The position numbers and the translations under genes are program-made. From Aliarcobacter lanthieri (GTDB lineage: Bacteria; Campylobacterota; Campylobacteria; Campylobacterales; Arcobacteraceae): a stretch of DNA of 64,000 nt. Positions 9,643 through 22,384 of this stretch are shown here, piece by piece (position 1 is the stretch's first letter; each line of letters begins with the position of its first letter). The stretch covers positions 1,798,001 to 1,862,000 of the forward strand of contig NZ_CP053839.1 in the NCBI RefSeq assembly GCF_013201625.1, in the 5' to 3' direction. The notes under the pieces are model-generated. The model did no database searches, was not told where the DNA came from, and worked only from the letters and a program-made list of their open reading frames with translations.

Positions 9643-10311
9643 ATGATATTTTCAAAAATTGATTTTATAAACTTATTACCTTTTCATATTTATATCAAAA
9701 AAAATATAAAATCGAATCAACTTAGATCAAGTATTGAGTATAAAAAATCTTATCCATCAATTATTACTAATAATTTTAAAAAAAGAAAAGTTCACAGTGC
9801 ATTTATATCTTCCATTGGTTCAAGAGGTGAGAAGTTTTTAGACTTTGGAATAATTGCAAGAGATTATGTAGATTCTGTTTTTGTTTTACCAAATAGAGTA
9901 TCAAAAGATGATTTTCAATCAAAAACTTCAAATGCTTTAGCAAAAGTACTAGATTTAAAAGGAGAGATAATCATTGGAGATAAAGCTTTGAAATTTTTTC
10001 TTGAAAATAAGAATGAAGAAATTATTGATTTAGCAAAAGCTTGGCAAAATAAATACAATCTACCATTTGTTTTTGCTGTTTTATGTTACAACAAATATGA
10101 AAAAAGATTAAGAAAGATTACAAAAAACTTTAATAAAAGCCATATAAAAATCCCTCAATATATTTTAGATATTTATTCAAAAAGAAGTGGAATTTCAAAA
10201 CAAAATATTTTAATGTATTTAAAAAAAATAGATTATGATGTAGGATATAAAGAAAAAAAAGCTTTAAAACTATTTTTAAAACTTACAAAAGAAAAAGGAA
10301 TTATTTTATGA
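9643..10311 (+). CDS. mqnA: Chorismate dehydratase MqnA, futalosine menaquinone pathway
   Basis: First enzyme of the futalosine route to menaquinone, dehydrating chorismate to 3-enolpyruvoyl-benzoate. The 222-residue product has the family pattern of a periplasmic-binding-protein-like fold: an INLLPF segment at the N-terminus, a SAFISSIGS block near residue 53, a DSVFVLP block near residue 77, an SKTSNALAKVL block near residue 93 and an EIIIGDKAL segment near residue 109. The futalosine pathway is the menaquinone route known for Campylobacterota. The stop overlaps the uppP start by four bases, implying coupling of two isoprenoid-linked genes. Confidence 0.82.
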   Translation: MIFSKIDFINLLPFHIYIKKNIKSNQLRSSIEYKKSYPSIITNNFKKRKVHSAFISSIGSRGEKFLDFGIIARDYVDSVFVLPNRVSKDDFQSKTSNALAKVLDLKGEIIIGDKALKFFLENKNEEIIDLAKAWQNKYNLPFVFAVLCYNKYEKRLRKITKNFNKSHIKIPQYILDIYSKRSGISKQNILMYLKKIDYDVGYKEKKALKLFLKLTKEKGIIL

Positions 10312-11075
10312 CAATATTTGATGCAATATGGCTTGGTATTATAGAAGGAATTACAGAGTTTATCCCTGTATCTTCAACTGGACATTTAATAGTTTTAAGT
10401 GAATTATTAGGGTTAGAACAAAATAGTGTAAATAAAGCATTTGAAGTTATTATTCAACTTGCAGCAATTATGGCTTTAGTATTTATATATCCATCTAAAT
10501 TTACTTTTAAACATATAAATCTTTGGTTAAAAATTGCATTAGCTTTTATACCTATTGGTATTACTGGATTAATATTTTCTGAACAAGTAAAAAATTTATT
10601 TAGTATTGAAATCGTTGCCTATATGTTTATTATTGGTGGGATTGTGTTCTTAATAGTTGAAAAATTTTATGATGAAAATAAAAAACATATTTCTAATGTT
10701 GAAGATGTTAGCTTTAAACAAGCTTTCTATATTGGACTTGCACAAATTTTTGCTTTAATTCCTGGTACTTCAAGAGCAGGAGCTAGTATTATTGGAGCTA
10801 TGCTTGTAGGATTTAATAGAAAAGCTAGTGCTGAATTTTCATTTCTTTTGGCAGTTCCTGTAATGGTTGCAACAACTTTTTATGACGTTTATAAAAACTA
10901 TGAAGATATAATTCAAGGTGGTAATTTTTTAAATTTAGCTATTGGTTTTATAGTATCTTTTATTGTTGCTTTTATAGTAATTAAAATATTTTTAAAATTT
11001 CTAGAAAAATTTACATTCGTAGCCTTTGGTATTTATAGAATTTTATTTGGTATTTTAATCTTATTTTTATTCTAA
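10308..11075 (+). CDS. uppP: Undecaprenyl-diphosphatase UppP (BacA)
   Basis: Integral membrane phosphatase that regenerates undecaprenyl phosphate, the lipid carrier used by MraY and MurG. The 255-residue, highly hydrophobic protein contains both active-site motifs: GITEFIPVSSTGHL (about 14-27) and PGTSRAGASI near residue 148. Length is normal. It overlaps mqnA by four bases upstream. Downstream it converges on murG with coding ends overlapping by nine bases, leaving no space for a separate terminator. Confidence 0.95.
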   Translation: MTIFDAIWLGIIEGITEFIPVSSTGHLIVLSELLGLEQNSVNKAFEVIIQLAAIMALVFIYPSKFTFKHINLWLKIALAFIPIGITGLIFSEQVKNLFSIEIVAYMFIIGGIVFLIVEKFYDENKKHISNVEDVSFKQAFYIGLAQIFALIPGTSRAGASIIGAMLVGFNRKASAEFSFLLAVPVMVATTFYDVYKNYEDIIQGGNFLNLAIGFIVSFIVAFIVIKIFLKFLEKFTFVAFGIYRILFGILILFLF

Positions 11076-12089
11076 AATATCGTCAACAATATATTTTATA
11101 GCATTTGGTTTAATAATATCTCTTAAACCAAAGCTAATTTGTTCTATATTGCTATTTAAACATTCAAAAAAATAACTTTCATTTAGCTCATCTTCATTTT
11201 GTAAAAAACATAATTTTTTATCCATTAAAGCTTTTGCATTAAAATATTGATGATTAGCTGCTGCATATTTAAATGGAATAAAAAAAGTTGGTAGATTATT
11301 AGCACAAAGTTCAAACAAAGTTGAAGCTCCAGCCCTACTAACACAAAAATCAGCCTCATTCATCTTAGAAACAATATCTTTTGTAAAATCAAAAATATCG
11401 ACATCTATATTCTTATTTCTATAAAATTCTTTTACTCTTTCAAAATCATTTTTCCCAGCTTGATGAATTATTTTTATACCTAATTCATCTAATTTAGGTG
11501 CGACTTTTAATGCAAAATTATTTATAGCAACTGCACCTTGAGAACCACCAAAAAATGCTATAGTTTTTATCTCTTTTCTAATCCTTGAACTTTCAAAAAA
11601 CTTTAGATCAACAGGATAATCTTTTACTTTTGAATTTTCTAAAAAAGATGAATAAACATTTGAAGCAAATTTTGAAGTTAACTGGTTAAGTTTACCCATT
11701 TTTGAGTTTTGTTCATGAATAAAAAACTTACAATTTCTTTTCAAAATAGCAGCAAAACTAGCTGGTGCTGCTGAAAATCCACCAACTGAAATAACCTTTT
11801 TTACTCTATATTTATTATATATTTTTAAACACTCTAAAGATTTTGAAAACATATTTACTAAAGAAAAAAGCTTACTCAATCCTTTTTTATTAACAACACC
11901 ACTTGTAGTTAAAAATATAGCTTCACTTAATCTTTTATCACCTTCAAACCAAGCTTTATCTTGTCCTTTTGTAGAACCTATAAAAATAATATTAAAATTT
12001 CTACTTTTTAACTCTTCAATAAAAGCATCTGCAACTTTTAAATGACCTCCTGTTCCACCACCAGTTACAACAATATACTCTTTTTTCAT
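11067..12089 (-). CDS. murG: Lipid II synthase MurG (N-acetylglucosaminyltransferase)
   Basis: Peripheral inner-membrane GT-B glycosyltransferase that adds GlcNAc to lipid I. The 340-residue protein has the N-terminal glycine-rich loop GGGTGGHL (about 10-17), a FFGGSQGA motif near residue 180, the donor-site SRAGASTLFEL near residue 252 and the PFKYAAANHQ loop near residue 272. It overlaps the upstream ftsW stop by four bases (ATGA) and overlaps the convergent uppP gene by nine bases at its 3' end. The pairing with ftsW matches their shared role in septal wall synthesis. Confidence 0.94.
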   Translation of the reverse strand: MKKEYIVVTGGGTGGHLKVADAFIEELKSRNFNIIFIGSTKGQDKAWFEGDKRLSEAIFLTTSGVVNKKGLSKLFSLVNMFSKSLECLKIYNKYRVKKVISVGGFSAAPASFAAILKRNCKFFIHEQNSKMGKLNQLTSKFASNVYSSFLENSKVKDYPVDLKFFESSRIRKEIKTIAFFGGSQGAVAINNFALKVAPKLDELGIKIIHQAGKNDFERVKEFYRNKNIDVDIFDFTKDIVSKMNEADFCVSRAGASTLFELCANNLPTFFIPFKYAAANHQYFNAKALMDKKLCFLQNEDELNESYFFECLNSNIEQISFGLRDIIKPNAIKYIVDDILE

Positions 12090-13357
12090 CTTATTATAAT
12101 CCTTTGGTTAACTTTTTGTTTTGGAATACTTTTGGTAGGAATATGTTTTTTTGCTGTTCTACTAATAGATAAAACTAATCCAATAGCAAAAGAAGTTGTC
12201 AATAATGATGAACCTCCATAAGATAGAAATGGTACAGCAATACCTTTAATTGGAATTATACCTGCAACTCCAGAAGAGTTTATTAAAAAGGCAATAATTA
12301 TCATCAAAGCAATTCCTGTTGTAAATAAATAATATACTTTATTTTCAACATTTTTACTAATCTTAAATATTCTTACTATAATAAGAAATAATACAAGTAT
12401 AATACAAAAAAAACCAATCCAACCTATTTCTTCAGTAATACCAGCTAATACAAAGTCTGTATGAACTTCAGATAAAAACCCCATTTTTAGATTTCCATTT
12501 CCGATTCCTTGACCAAAAAAATCCCCATTATGTATAGCATTTAAAGAATGTGAAACTTGATATGGCTCTGGAAGGTTTTTGATTCTTAAATATTGTTCAA
12601 AAGATGATGGTAAAACAGACAATATACCATCTTGAACCATTGACCACCATGAGTGAATTCTATTGATTCTATGTGGTGCTGCAATAATTAATCCTAAAAG
12701 CCCAACAATAGCTATCAAAAATAAAACTAAAATAATTTTAAAAGATCTATTTGCAAATAGTATTAATATAAGCATAATTGATGCTAAAAGTACAACTTGA
12801 CCTAAATCTTTTTGTAAAAATGCAACAATAAAAACAACTAAGAAAAATAGTAAAAAATATGGTGACAAAAGTAGTAAATCACCAAAAAGTCCTTGCTTTG
12901 GTTGATGAATTACTTTTCTATAAAAAGACCAAGATAAAAAATATATAAATCCTATTTTAAAAATTTCAATAGGAGACAATGAAAATCCAGGAAGTCTTAT
13001 CCACCTATTTGCTCCACCTGAAGCAGTTACTAAAGAAGCTGGTAAAAATGGCATAGCAATCATCAATAAGAATCCAATAATAAATAGTGTCATTCCTATT
13101 TTAAACATTATTTTATCAGGATTCAATCTTGCCATAAACCACATCATAAATATACAAAATATTCCAACTAGTCCTTGTCTTAAAACATAGTGAAATTGTC
13201 CATATCCCATAAATTCAACAGTATATATAGTAAGTGAATATGAAAAAACTATACTAGTTATAATCAATATTGACACTAAAATAAACAAAAGATAATCAGG
13301 TTCACCTAAATTAGCACCTGTAGTTAATAGTTTAAACTTATTTTTGATATAATTCAT
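12086..13357 (-). CDS. ftsW: FtsW-type SEDS peptidoglycan polymerase
   Basis: Multi-pass membrane protein (423 aa) of the SEDS family, which polymerises lipid II together with a class B penicillin-binding protein. Family signatures are visible: GGANRWIRLPGFSLSPIEIFK near residue 112, a KDLGQ motif near residue 182, and the C-terminal KGIAVPFLSYGGSS block near residue 373. Assignment as FtsW rather than RodA rests on the fused arrangement with murG and on the divergent neighbour, an FtsI-type transpeptidase that would be its partner. The start lies only 18 bp from the divergent start codon; a TATAAT on the minus strand ends a few bases from the ATG. Confidence 0.85.
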   Translation of the reverse strand: MNYIKNKFKLLTTGANLGEPDYLLFILVSILIITSIVFSYSLTIYTVEFMGYGQFHYVLRQGLVGIFCIFMMWFMARLNPDKIMFKIGMTLFIIGFLLMIAMPFLPASLVTASGGANRWIRLPGFSLSPIEIFKIGFIYFLSWSFYRKVIHQPKQGLFGDLLLLSPYFLLFFLVVFIVAFLQKDLGQVVLLASIMLILILFANRSFKIILVLFLIAIVGLLGLIIAAPHRINRIHSWWSMVQDGILSVLPSSFEQYLRIKNLPEPYQVSHSLNAIHNGDFFGQGIGNGNLKMGFLSEVHTDFVLAGITEEIGWIGFFCIILVLFLIIVRIFKISKNVENKVYYLFTTGIALMIIIAFLINSSGVAGIIPIKGIAVPFLSYGGSSLLTTSFAIGLVLSISRTAKKHIPTKSIPKQKVNQRIIIR

Positions 13358-13375
13358 GCCCTATTATATAATATT
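13358..13375. promoter_or_regulatory. Minimal divergent promoter gap between ftsW and the FtsI-type PBP gene
   Basis: Only 18 bp separate the two start codons. The gap holds a near-palindromic A/T core with TATAAT on the plus strand (13367-13372) and on the minus strand (13363-13368). The minus-strand box would place transcription at or next to the ftsW ATG, suggesting a leaderless message. The plus-strand box would begin inside the annotated first codons. Confidence 0.45.
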
Positions 13376-15253
13376 ATGGATAAAGATGTCTTCAAAAAAA
13401 TGCAATTAGAACAAAAAATCATAGAAAACAAAAAGAAAACAAGAAAAATTATAATCTTACTTTCTTTAATTGCTTTAGGGCTATTTATAGTGTCATTCTC
13501 ATTTTTCAGAACTGTACATGAAAAAAGAACTCTTCCTTCACTAAAAGGTGAAAAAAATGAATTAGCAGTTAGAGGAAATATTGTAAGCCAAGACAACTTT
13601 AACCTTGTATCTTCAAAAAAAGTATATAAAGCTGGACTTGATACAAGATATTTAAATCCAGAAAAAAAAGAACTATTTTTAAAACTTTTCTCTATTTATA
13701 GTGGAATAGATTATCAAGAATTAGAAAAAAAATTAAATGATGCAGAAAAATCACCTGGATATGTAGTTTTATCTTATAATATAGACTCTAGAGCAGCTAA
13801 AAACCTAAAAGAATTAGATATAAAACTAAATCAACTAAATGTTTTTATTCCAAGAAAAGGTGGTAGTTTAAGCTTAATTAGAAGATTAGAAATAAGTGAA
13901 AGTGGAGAAAAAAGAACTTTTTCTTATGATGATACTTTAACTCCTGTTTTAGGATACAACTCAAAATTTGAAACAAAAGATGGTAAAACAAAAGTAAATG
14001 GAGTAAAGGGATTAGAAAGAATTTATAACTCAACATTAAATGATGTAAAAGATGGTGTATTAAAAGGATTTAGAGATGTTATCTCTTATATTTATTTTGA
14101 TAAAAACTCAATAATGTCTCATAGCATTGATGGATATAGTCTAAATCTAAATATTCCCTTGAAACTTCAAAAAAACAATGAAACAACCCTAGATATACAT
14201 AAAAAAAGAACTCAAGCAGATGAAATTTTACTTACAATCATGGAAAGTCGTACTGGTAAAATTATTTCTATGGCTTCATCAAATAGATTTAATCCAGAAA
14301 AAATAAAACAAACAGATATTCCTTATTTGAATGTAAATGCTGTAGAATATCAATTTGAACCTGGTTCTGTTGTAAAACCTTTATCTATATCTTTAGTTAT
14401 GGATAAAGGAAGAATAAAAAAGAATGAATATTTCTCAGCATTTAATCAATCTAGTGTCAAAGGTGCTTATCCTATTGGAAAATTTACTATAAAAGATGAC
14501 CACGCTTTCCCAAAAGGAAATATTTCATTAGATGATGTTGTAATATTTTCTTCTAATATTGGAACACTACAAATTGCACAAAGACTTACTGGTCCAGAAT
14601 TTTATGAAGGTATGAAAAAATTTGGCTTCACACAAAAAACTGGAATTGACCTACCTTATGAAAAGAAAGGTGTTATGCCAAAACTTTGGCAATTTTCTGT
14701 TGGAGACAAACAGAAAAAAGACAATATTTATAAGGCTACTGTATCTTTTGGTCAAGGTATGACATCAACTTTTATACAATTAATTAAAGCTTATTCTGTA
14801 TTTAATAATGATGGAAAAATGGTAACTCCACAAATTGTATCTTACTTAAGTCGTGATGGAAAGAAATATGAGTCACCATTCTTTAAAGAACCAGAACAAG
14901 TGATTTCAAAAGAAGTTGCAGACGAAATGAAAAGAATGCTTATAAAAACTGTTACTGATGGAACAGGTAGAAGTGCTAGAATAGATGGGCTAGAAATTGG
15001 AGGGAAAACGGGAACAGCACAAATTGCTGGAGGAACTGGATACTTAAAAAAATATATTTCTTCATTTATAGGTTTTGTAAATGATGAAAAAGGAAATTCT
15101 TATACTATTGGAGTAACTGTTATAAATCCACTTCCAGTTCGTCCATACTACTATGCTGCACAATCAGCAGTACCTGTTTTTAAAGAAATAATTCAAAACT
15201 TAATAAAATTAAACTACTTATATCCAAAAGAAGATATAATTCAAAAAAATTAA
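13376..15253 (+). CDS. ftsI: Class B penicillin-binding protein, FtsI/PBP3 type
   Basis: Septal D,D-transpeptidase (625 aa) anchored in the inner membrane with a periplasmic catalytic domain. One membrane segment at about 24-42 is followed by a dimerisation/pedestal region with a RGNIV motif near 66. The transpeptidase motifs are SVVK (Ser331, Lys334), SSN (392-394) and KTGT (544-547). It is divergent from ftsW, its expected polymerase partner. No ribosome site precedes the ATG at 13376; an ATG at 13400 (codon 9) is the alternative, and would fit a promoter in the 18-bp gap. A PBP2 role cannot be excluded. Confidence 0.85.
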   Translation: MDKDVFKKMQLEQKIIENKKKTRKIIILLSLIALGLFIVSFSFFRTVHEKRTLPSLKGEKNELAVRGNIVSQDNFNLVSSKKVYKAGLDTRYLNPEKKELFLKLFSIYSGIDYQELEKKLNDAEKSPGYVVLSYNIDSRAAKNLKELDIKLNQLNVFIPRKGGSLSLIRRLEISESGEKRTFSYDDTLTPVLGYNSKFETKDGKTKVNGVKGLERIYNSTLNDVKDGVLKGFRDVISYIYFDKNSIMSHSIDGYSLNLNIPLKLQKNNETTLDIHKKRTQADEILLTIMESRTGKIISMASSNRFNPEKIKQTDIPYLNVNAVEYQFEPGSVVKPLSISLVMDKGRIKKNEYFSAFNQSSVKGAYPIGKFTIKDDHAFPKGNISLDDVVIFSSNIGTLQIAQRLTGPEFYEGMKKFGFTQKTGIDLPYEKKGVMPKLWQFSVGDKQKKDNIYKATVSFGQGMTSTFIQLIKAYSVFNNDGKMVTPQIVSYLSRDGKKYESPFFKEPEQVISKEVADEMKRMLIKTVTDGTGRSARIDGLEIGGKTGTAQIAGGTGYLKKYISSFIGFVNDEKGNSYTIGVTVINPLPVRPYYYAAQSAVPVFKEIIQNLIKLNYLYPKEDIIQKN

Positions 15254-15267
15254 ACCAAAGGAAAAAT

Positions 15268-15774
15268 ATGTTTTTTAAAAAAGAATTAAAAGAATATAAT
15301 TACTCAAAAGAAGAGTTAGCAAAATTTAACTATGCAAAAATCACAACTGATAGAGGTGTTATTTGGATTAAACTTTTCAATGATGCAACGCCAAATACAG
15401 TTTCAAACTTTGCAACTTTAGCAAATGATGGTTTTTATAATGGTTTAAATTTTCATAGAGTAATATCTGGATTTATGGCACAAGGAGGTTGTCCAGATGG
15501 AACTGGTATGGGAGGTCCTGATTGGGCTATCAAATGTGAGATAGATGCTCCAAAACAAGTTCATAATAAAGGTAGCTTATCTATGGCTCATGCTGGAAGA
15601 AATACTGGTGGAAGCCAATTCTTCATATGCTTTGTACCTTGTCCTCACCTAGATAGAAATCATACAGTTTTTGGTGGGATTGAAGAAGGTGATACAGAAA
15701 GCTTTAAAAATTTAGATTCTATAAAACAAGGTGATAAAATAGTTTCTATTGAAATTTTAGAACAATTAAATTAA
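15268..15774 (+). CDS. ppiB: Cyclophilin-type peptidyl-prolyl cis-trans isomerase
   Basis: A 168-residue single-domain cyclophilin with no signal peptide, so probably cytoplasmic. Active-site signatures are complete: FHRVISGFMAQGGCP near residue 64 containing the catalytic Arg, then SMAHAGRNTGGSQFFI near residue 110 and the HLDRNHTVFG block near residue 129. A clear AAAGGA ribosome site precedes the ATG, 14 bp after the transpeptidase gene, so it is probably read from the same message. It ends in a long perfect hairpin. Confidence 0.92.
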   Translation: MFFKKELKEYNYSKEELAKFNYAKITTDRGVIWIKLFNDATPNTVSNFATLANDGFYNGLNFHRVISGFMAQGGCPDGTGMGGPDWAIKCEIDAPKQVHNKGSLSMAHAGRNTGGSQFFICFVPCPHLDRNHTVFGGIEEGDTESFKNLDSIKQGDKIVSIEILEQLN

Positions 15775-15809
15775 ATATAATTCAAGATTTCTCTTGAATT
15801 ATATTTAAT
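15770..15809 (+). terminator. Long perfect hairpin at the end of ppiB
   Basis: An 18-bp perfect inverted repeat with a 4-base loop (arms 15770-15787 and 15792-15809) begins within the ppiB stop codon. A clean T-run is missing, though the sequence after it is T-rich. It probably terminates or protects the mRNA end. Confidence 0.65.
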
Positions 15810-16022
15810 CATTATCTATAAATACACAATACTTTGAAACTCAGACCTAAGGTTTATATTATAAATAATTAATAACTCAATATAAATAAGATAGCATATA
15901 AAAGGACAAAAAAAAGGGGGGGGAAAAAAGATATTAAATTGTTGAATAAATTGTATAAGAAGGGATACCTTCCCTAAAACACTAGATAAAGTAGCTTAGG
16001 AAAGGCATTAAAGACTCAAAGA
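15810..16022. other. Gene-free gap between ppiB and the 5S end, with a G8 tract
   Basis: About 210 bp of A/T-rich sequence with no credible ORF. At 15916-15923 there is a run of eight G between A tracts (C8 then T tract as read from the rrn operon). A short AGGGA/TCCCT inverted repeat lies at 15961-15975. The rrn operon must terminate in here, but no strong stem-plus-T-run could be assigned. Confidence 0.6.
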
Positions 16023-16137
16023 GTTAGCGATGACCTACGTTTCCACCGGGGGACCCAGCAGTATTATCGGCGATGAAGTGCTTGACTACCAGGTTCGGAA
16101 TGGGGCTGGGTATTTCCACTTCTCTGTAACCACTAAC
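16023..16137 (-). rRNA. rrf: 5S ribosomal RNA
   Basis: Recognised by the conserved 5S core on the minus strand, including CCCATTCCGAAC near the middle, and by its position downstream of 23S. Ends are estimated from the typical length of about 115 nt. Confidence 0.93.
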
Positions 16138-16140
16138 AAA

Positions 16141-16185
16141 GTTGAGTATTAAAAGAATCATAGAGATAATCTCTTAATACTCAAC
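16141..16185 (-). repeat. Hairpin in the 23S-5S spacer
   Basis: Arms 16141-16156 and 16170-16185 are complementary over 16 positions with one mismatch, with a 13-base loop. The hairpin sits just 5' of the mature 5S and is a plausible RNase processing site in the rrn precursor. Confidence 0.6.
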
Positions 16186-16275
16186 TTTAACAAAAGAGTT
16201 AAAGGAATAAAGATAATGTTAAAGTCTTAAAAGTAAATTTTCAAAAAAAAACCTACACAAATATAAAGTAAAGAT

Positions 16276-16305
16276 ATACTTAATAAGATAGTAAACCAAA
16301 GAAAT
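16276..16305 (-). repeat. 3' arm of the 23S precursor processing stem
   Basis: This stretch, just 3' of 23S in the transcript, is complementary to 19266-19293 just 5' of 23S over about 27 positions with few mismatches. Such flanking stems are the classical RNase III substrate for releasing pre-23S. Confidence 0.75.
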
Positions 16306-16311
16306 AAAAAA

Positions 16312-19220
<2,909 letters not shown>

Positions 19221-19568
19221 TGCCTGATAAATATATCGCTATATTTATCAATTTGTTTTGATAATATTCTTTGGCTACTATCTTATTAAATATATTCTAT
19301 TTAATAATTTAGTTGTGTTCTATCTATAGTTATATAATAAATTAAATCTATTCTAATTTATCACAAATTATTGATATGAAATTTTTTTTATTTAAAATTA
19401 AATATTACTATTTAATCTTACGAAAAAATTTTAAAGACTTTAACATTATATTTTTAAATATCGTACTATTTTAATAACTATTGTTATCTTTTTAGTGTTC
19501 TTTAGGATAAATCCTAATATAAATCTTATCTGCTATAAAACTTATATTAGAATTTCTTTAAATATATA
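19221..19568 (-). other. Spacer between tRNA-Ala and 23S
   Basis: About 350 bp of A/T-rich transcribed spacer without an ORF. It contains an 11-bp hairpin with a four-base loop (19225-19250) right at the 23S 5' end, the 5' arm of the 23S processing stem (19266-19293), and a hairpin around 19518-19552. No extra tRNA is seen. Confidence 0.7.
19266..19293 (-). repeat. 5' arm of the 23S precursor processing stem
   Basis: Pairs with 16276-16305 across the whole 23S gene (shared core CTACTATCTTATTAA-like and its complement). It lies within the tRNA-Ala to 23S spacer. Confidence 0.75.
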
Positions 19569-19644
19569 TGGTGGAGAATAGCGGGATCGAACCGCTGACC
19601 TCCTGCGTGCAAAGCAGGCGCTCTCCCAGCTGAGCTAATTCCCC
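19569..19644 (-). tRNA. tRNA-Ala(TGC)
   Basis: A 76-nt cloverleaf with encoded CCA, a GGGGAATTAGCTCAG 5' half, the anticodon stem-loop with TGC (complement at 19609-19611) and a GGTTCGATCC T-loop. It is in the normal ribosomal spacer position next to tRNA-Ile. Confidence 0.97.
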
Positions 19645-19663
19645 AACAAAGATTATCTTATTA

Positions 19664-19740
19664 TGGTGGGCCTATCAGGACTTGAACCTGAGACCTCACG
19701 ATTATCAGTCGAGCGCTCTAGCCAGCTGAGCTATAGGCCC
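19664..19740 (-). tRNA. tRNA-Ile(GAT)
   Basis: A 77-nt cloverleaf with encoded CCA, a GGGCCTATAGCTCAG start, anticodon GAT in the CTGATAA loop (complement at 19704-19706) and a GGTTCAAGTCC T-arm. It is separated from tRNA-Ala by about 19 bp. Confidence 0.97.
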
Positions 19741-19764
19741 ATTTACCTATATATTTATTCAAAT

Positions 19765-19794
19765 AATCTTTATAAACCGAATATATATTGTTAA
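19765..19794 (-). repeat. 3' arm of the 16S precursor processing stem
   Basis: Lies between 16S and tRNA-Ile and is complementary, with a single-base bulge, over about 30 positions to 21588-21618 in the 16S leader. Together they flank the whole 16S gene, as expected for an RNase III site. Confidence 0.85.
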
Positions 19795-19846
19795 TTGTTT
19801 TTCATTTTTCTATGTATTAAGAAACAAATCTTAATACATTTCTCTG

Positions 19847-21362
<1,516 letters not shown>

Positions 21363-21675
21363 AATTATCTATATCTAGTCCATATATCTTACTATATAAT
21401 CTAAACATATCTTTATAGTGTTTGAAACTGACATATTCTATAATTACTCTTAAAATTATATATCTATCTCTAAACATACTCTCTTATTCGTTAGTTACAA
21501 AATTATCACTCAAATTATAGACAAGTTCTTAATCTATACATCATCTCTGACATACAAACTCTCCACTTGTACATTTTTTTTATTTTTTTAACAATCATAT
21601 ATTCGGTTTATAAAGATTACTTCTCTATCACCGTCTTAAACTTTAAAGAACTTTTAACCCTTCTGGTCAAATTGG
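21363..21675 (-). other. rrn operon leader
   Basis: About 310 nt of untranslated leader from the predicted start near 21675 to 16S. It contains the 16S stem arm (21588-21618) and a boxA-like element reading GTTCTTTAAAG on the minus strand (21641-21651), a candidate Nus antitermination signal. No ORF is supported. Confidence 0.6.
21588..21618 (-). repeat. 5' arm of the 16S precursor processing stem
   Basis: Located in the rrn leader about 225 bp before mature 16S. It pairs nearly perfectly with 19765-19794 on the other side of 16S; the shared core contains ATATTCGGTTTATAAAGATT. Confidence 0.85.
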
Positions 21676-21681
21676 ACGGGA

Positions 21682-21710
21682 ATTATAATAGCTTTTTTTT
21701 CCTTTGTCAA
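21682..21710 (-). promoter_or_regulatory. Consensus sigma-70 promoter of the rrn operon
   Basis: Minus strand: TTGACA (21710-21705), 17-bp spacer, TATAAT (21687-21682), i.e. both hexamers perfect and at the ideal spacing. A GC-rich TCCCGTCC-like discriminator follows, as in stringently controlled rRNA promoters. Confidence 0.9.
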
Positions 21711-21792
21711 GAGTATTGCGCTTAATCTAAGCTTAAATTTTGGAAATTATTGTTTAATATGAATAAAAGTACTAATTTATGGGTTTATTAGT

Positions 21793-21817
21793 AGATAAAA
21801 GAAATTATCTTTTATCT
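21793..21817 (-). terminator. Hairpin downstream of the cytochrome c gene
   Basis: A 10-bp perfect stem (arms 21793-21802 and 21808-21817, 5-base loop) lies about 18 bp after the stop of the cytochrome gene. No clear T-run follows on the minus strand, so its termination role is uncertain. Confidence 0.4.
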
Positions 21818-21835
21818 AAATATATTTCTAGAATA

Positions 21836-22327
21836 TTATAATTTTGATATAAAATCTGCTAAAGCTTCGATTTGTTCTGGAGTTTTTGTTTCTACATGTG
21901 GTTTCATAATACCTTTCATAACTCCACCATAACTTCCATCTTTATAACCATTTAATGCTTTGATAGTTCTATCTACATCCCAACCAGCTATTGCTTGAGA
22001 TTTTCCTAAAGCCTCTTTTTCACCTTTAGTACCATGACATGATGCACATGTTTTAAACATTGTTTCAGCATCAACAACTTTTACTTCTTCTATCTTTTCT
22101 TCAATATTTATTTCAGGCTTAACTTCAACTGCTTTATCAACTTTTGTTTCAGTAGTTTTTTCATCTACCTTTTTAATTTCTTTTTCTTTTACTTCTTCAA
22201 CTGGTAGAACAACTTCTTGTTTTATCTCTATTTGAGTCTCTTGTTCTACTTTTTGTTCTTTTTTTTCTTCTGTACAACCAGTTAATAGTAATAATGTTGT
22301 TGCAGTTATAATTAAACTTTTTTTCAT
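21836..22327 (-). CDS. Lipoprotein c-type cytochrome (monoheme)
   Basis: A 163-residue secreted electron carrier, probably lipid-anchored. The N-terminal signal ends in a lipobox LTGC (Cys18), then a long Lys/Glu/Val-rich linker (about residues 19-88), then a compact class I cytochrome c domain. The single heme site is CASCH near residue 92 and a likely Met axial ligand lies in MKPHVE near residue 141. It resembles periplasmic cytochrome c553-type donors. The low-complexity charged linker probably tethers the heme domain away from the membrane. It follows clpA on the same strand with a 57-bp gap; the electron partner is unknown. Confidence 0.85.
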   Translation of the reverse strand: MKKSLIITATTLLLLTGCTEEKKEQKVEQETQIEIKQEVVLPVEEVKEKEIKKVDEKTTETKVDKAVEVKPEINIEEKIEEVKVVDAETMFKTCASCHGTKGEKEALGKSQAIAGWDVDRTIKALNGYKDGSYGGVMKGIMKPHVETKTPEQIEALADFISKL

Positions 22328-22384
22328 ATCCTACCTTTAATTTTTTATTTGGAATTGTAACAAATAAATTGTAAAATAATTGTG

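Noticed and set aside
13354-13596. 80-codon minus-strand ORF overlapping ftsW start
   Set aside because: Antisense to the start of the transpeptidase gene and overlaps the divergent promoter gap.
15961-15975. AGGGA/TCCCT repeat as rrn terminator
   Set aside because: Only a five-base stem with no following T-run next to it; too weak to call.
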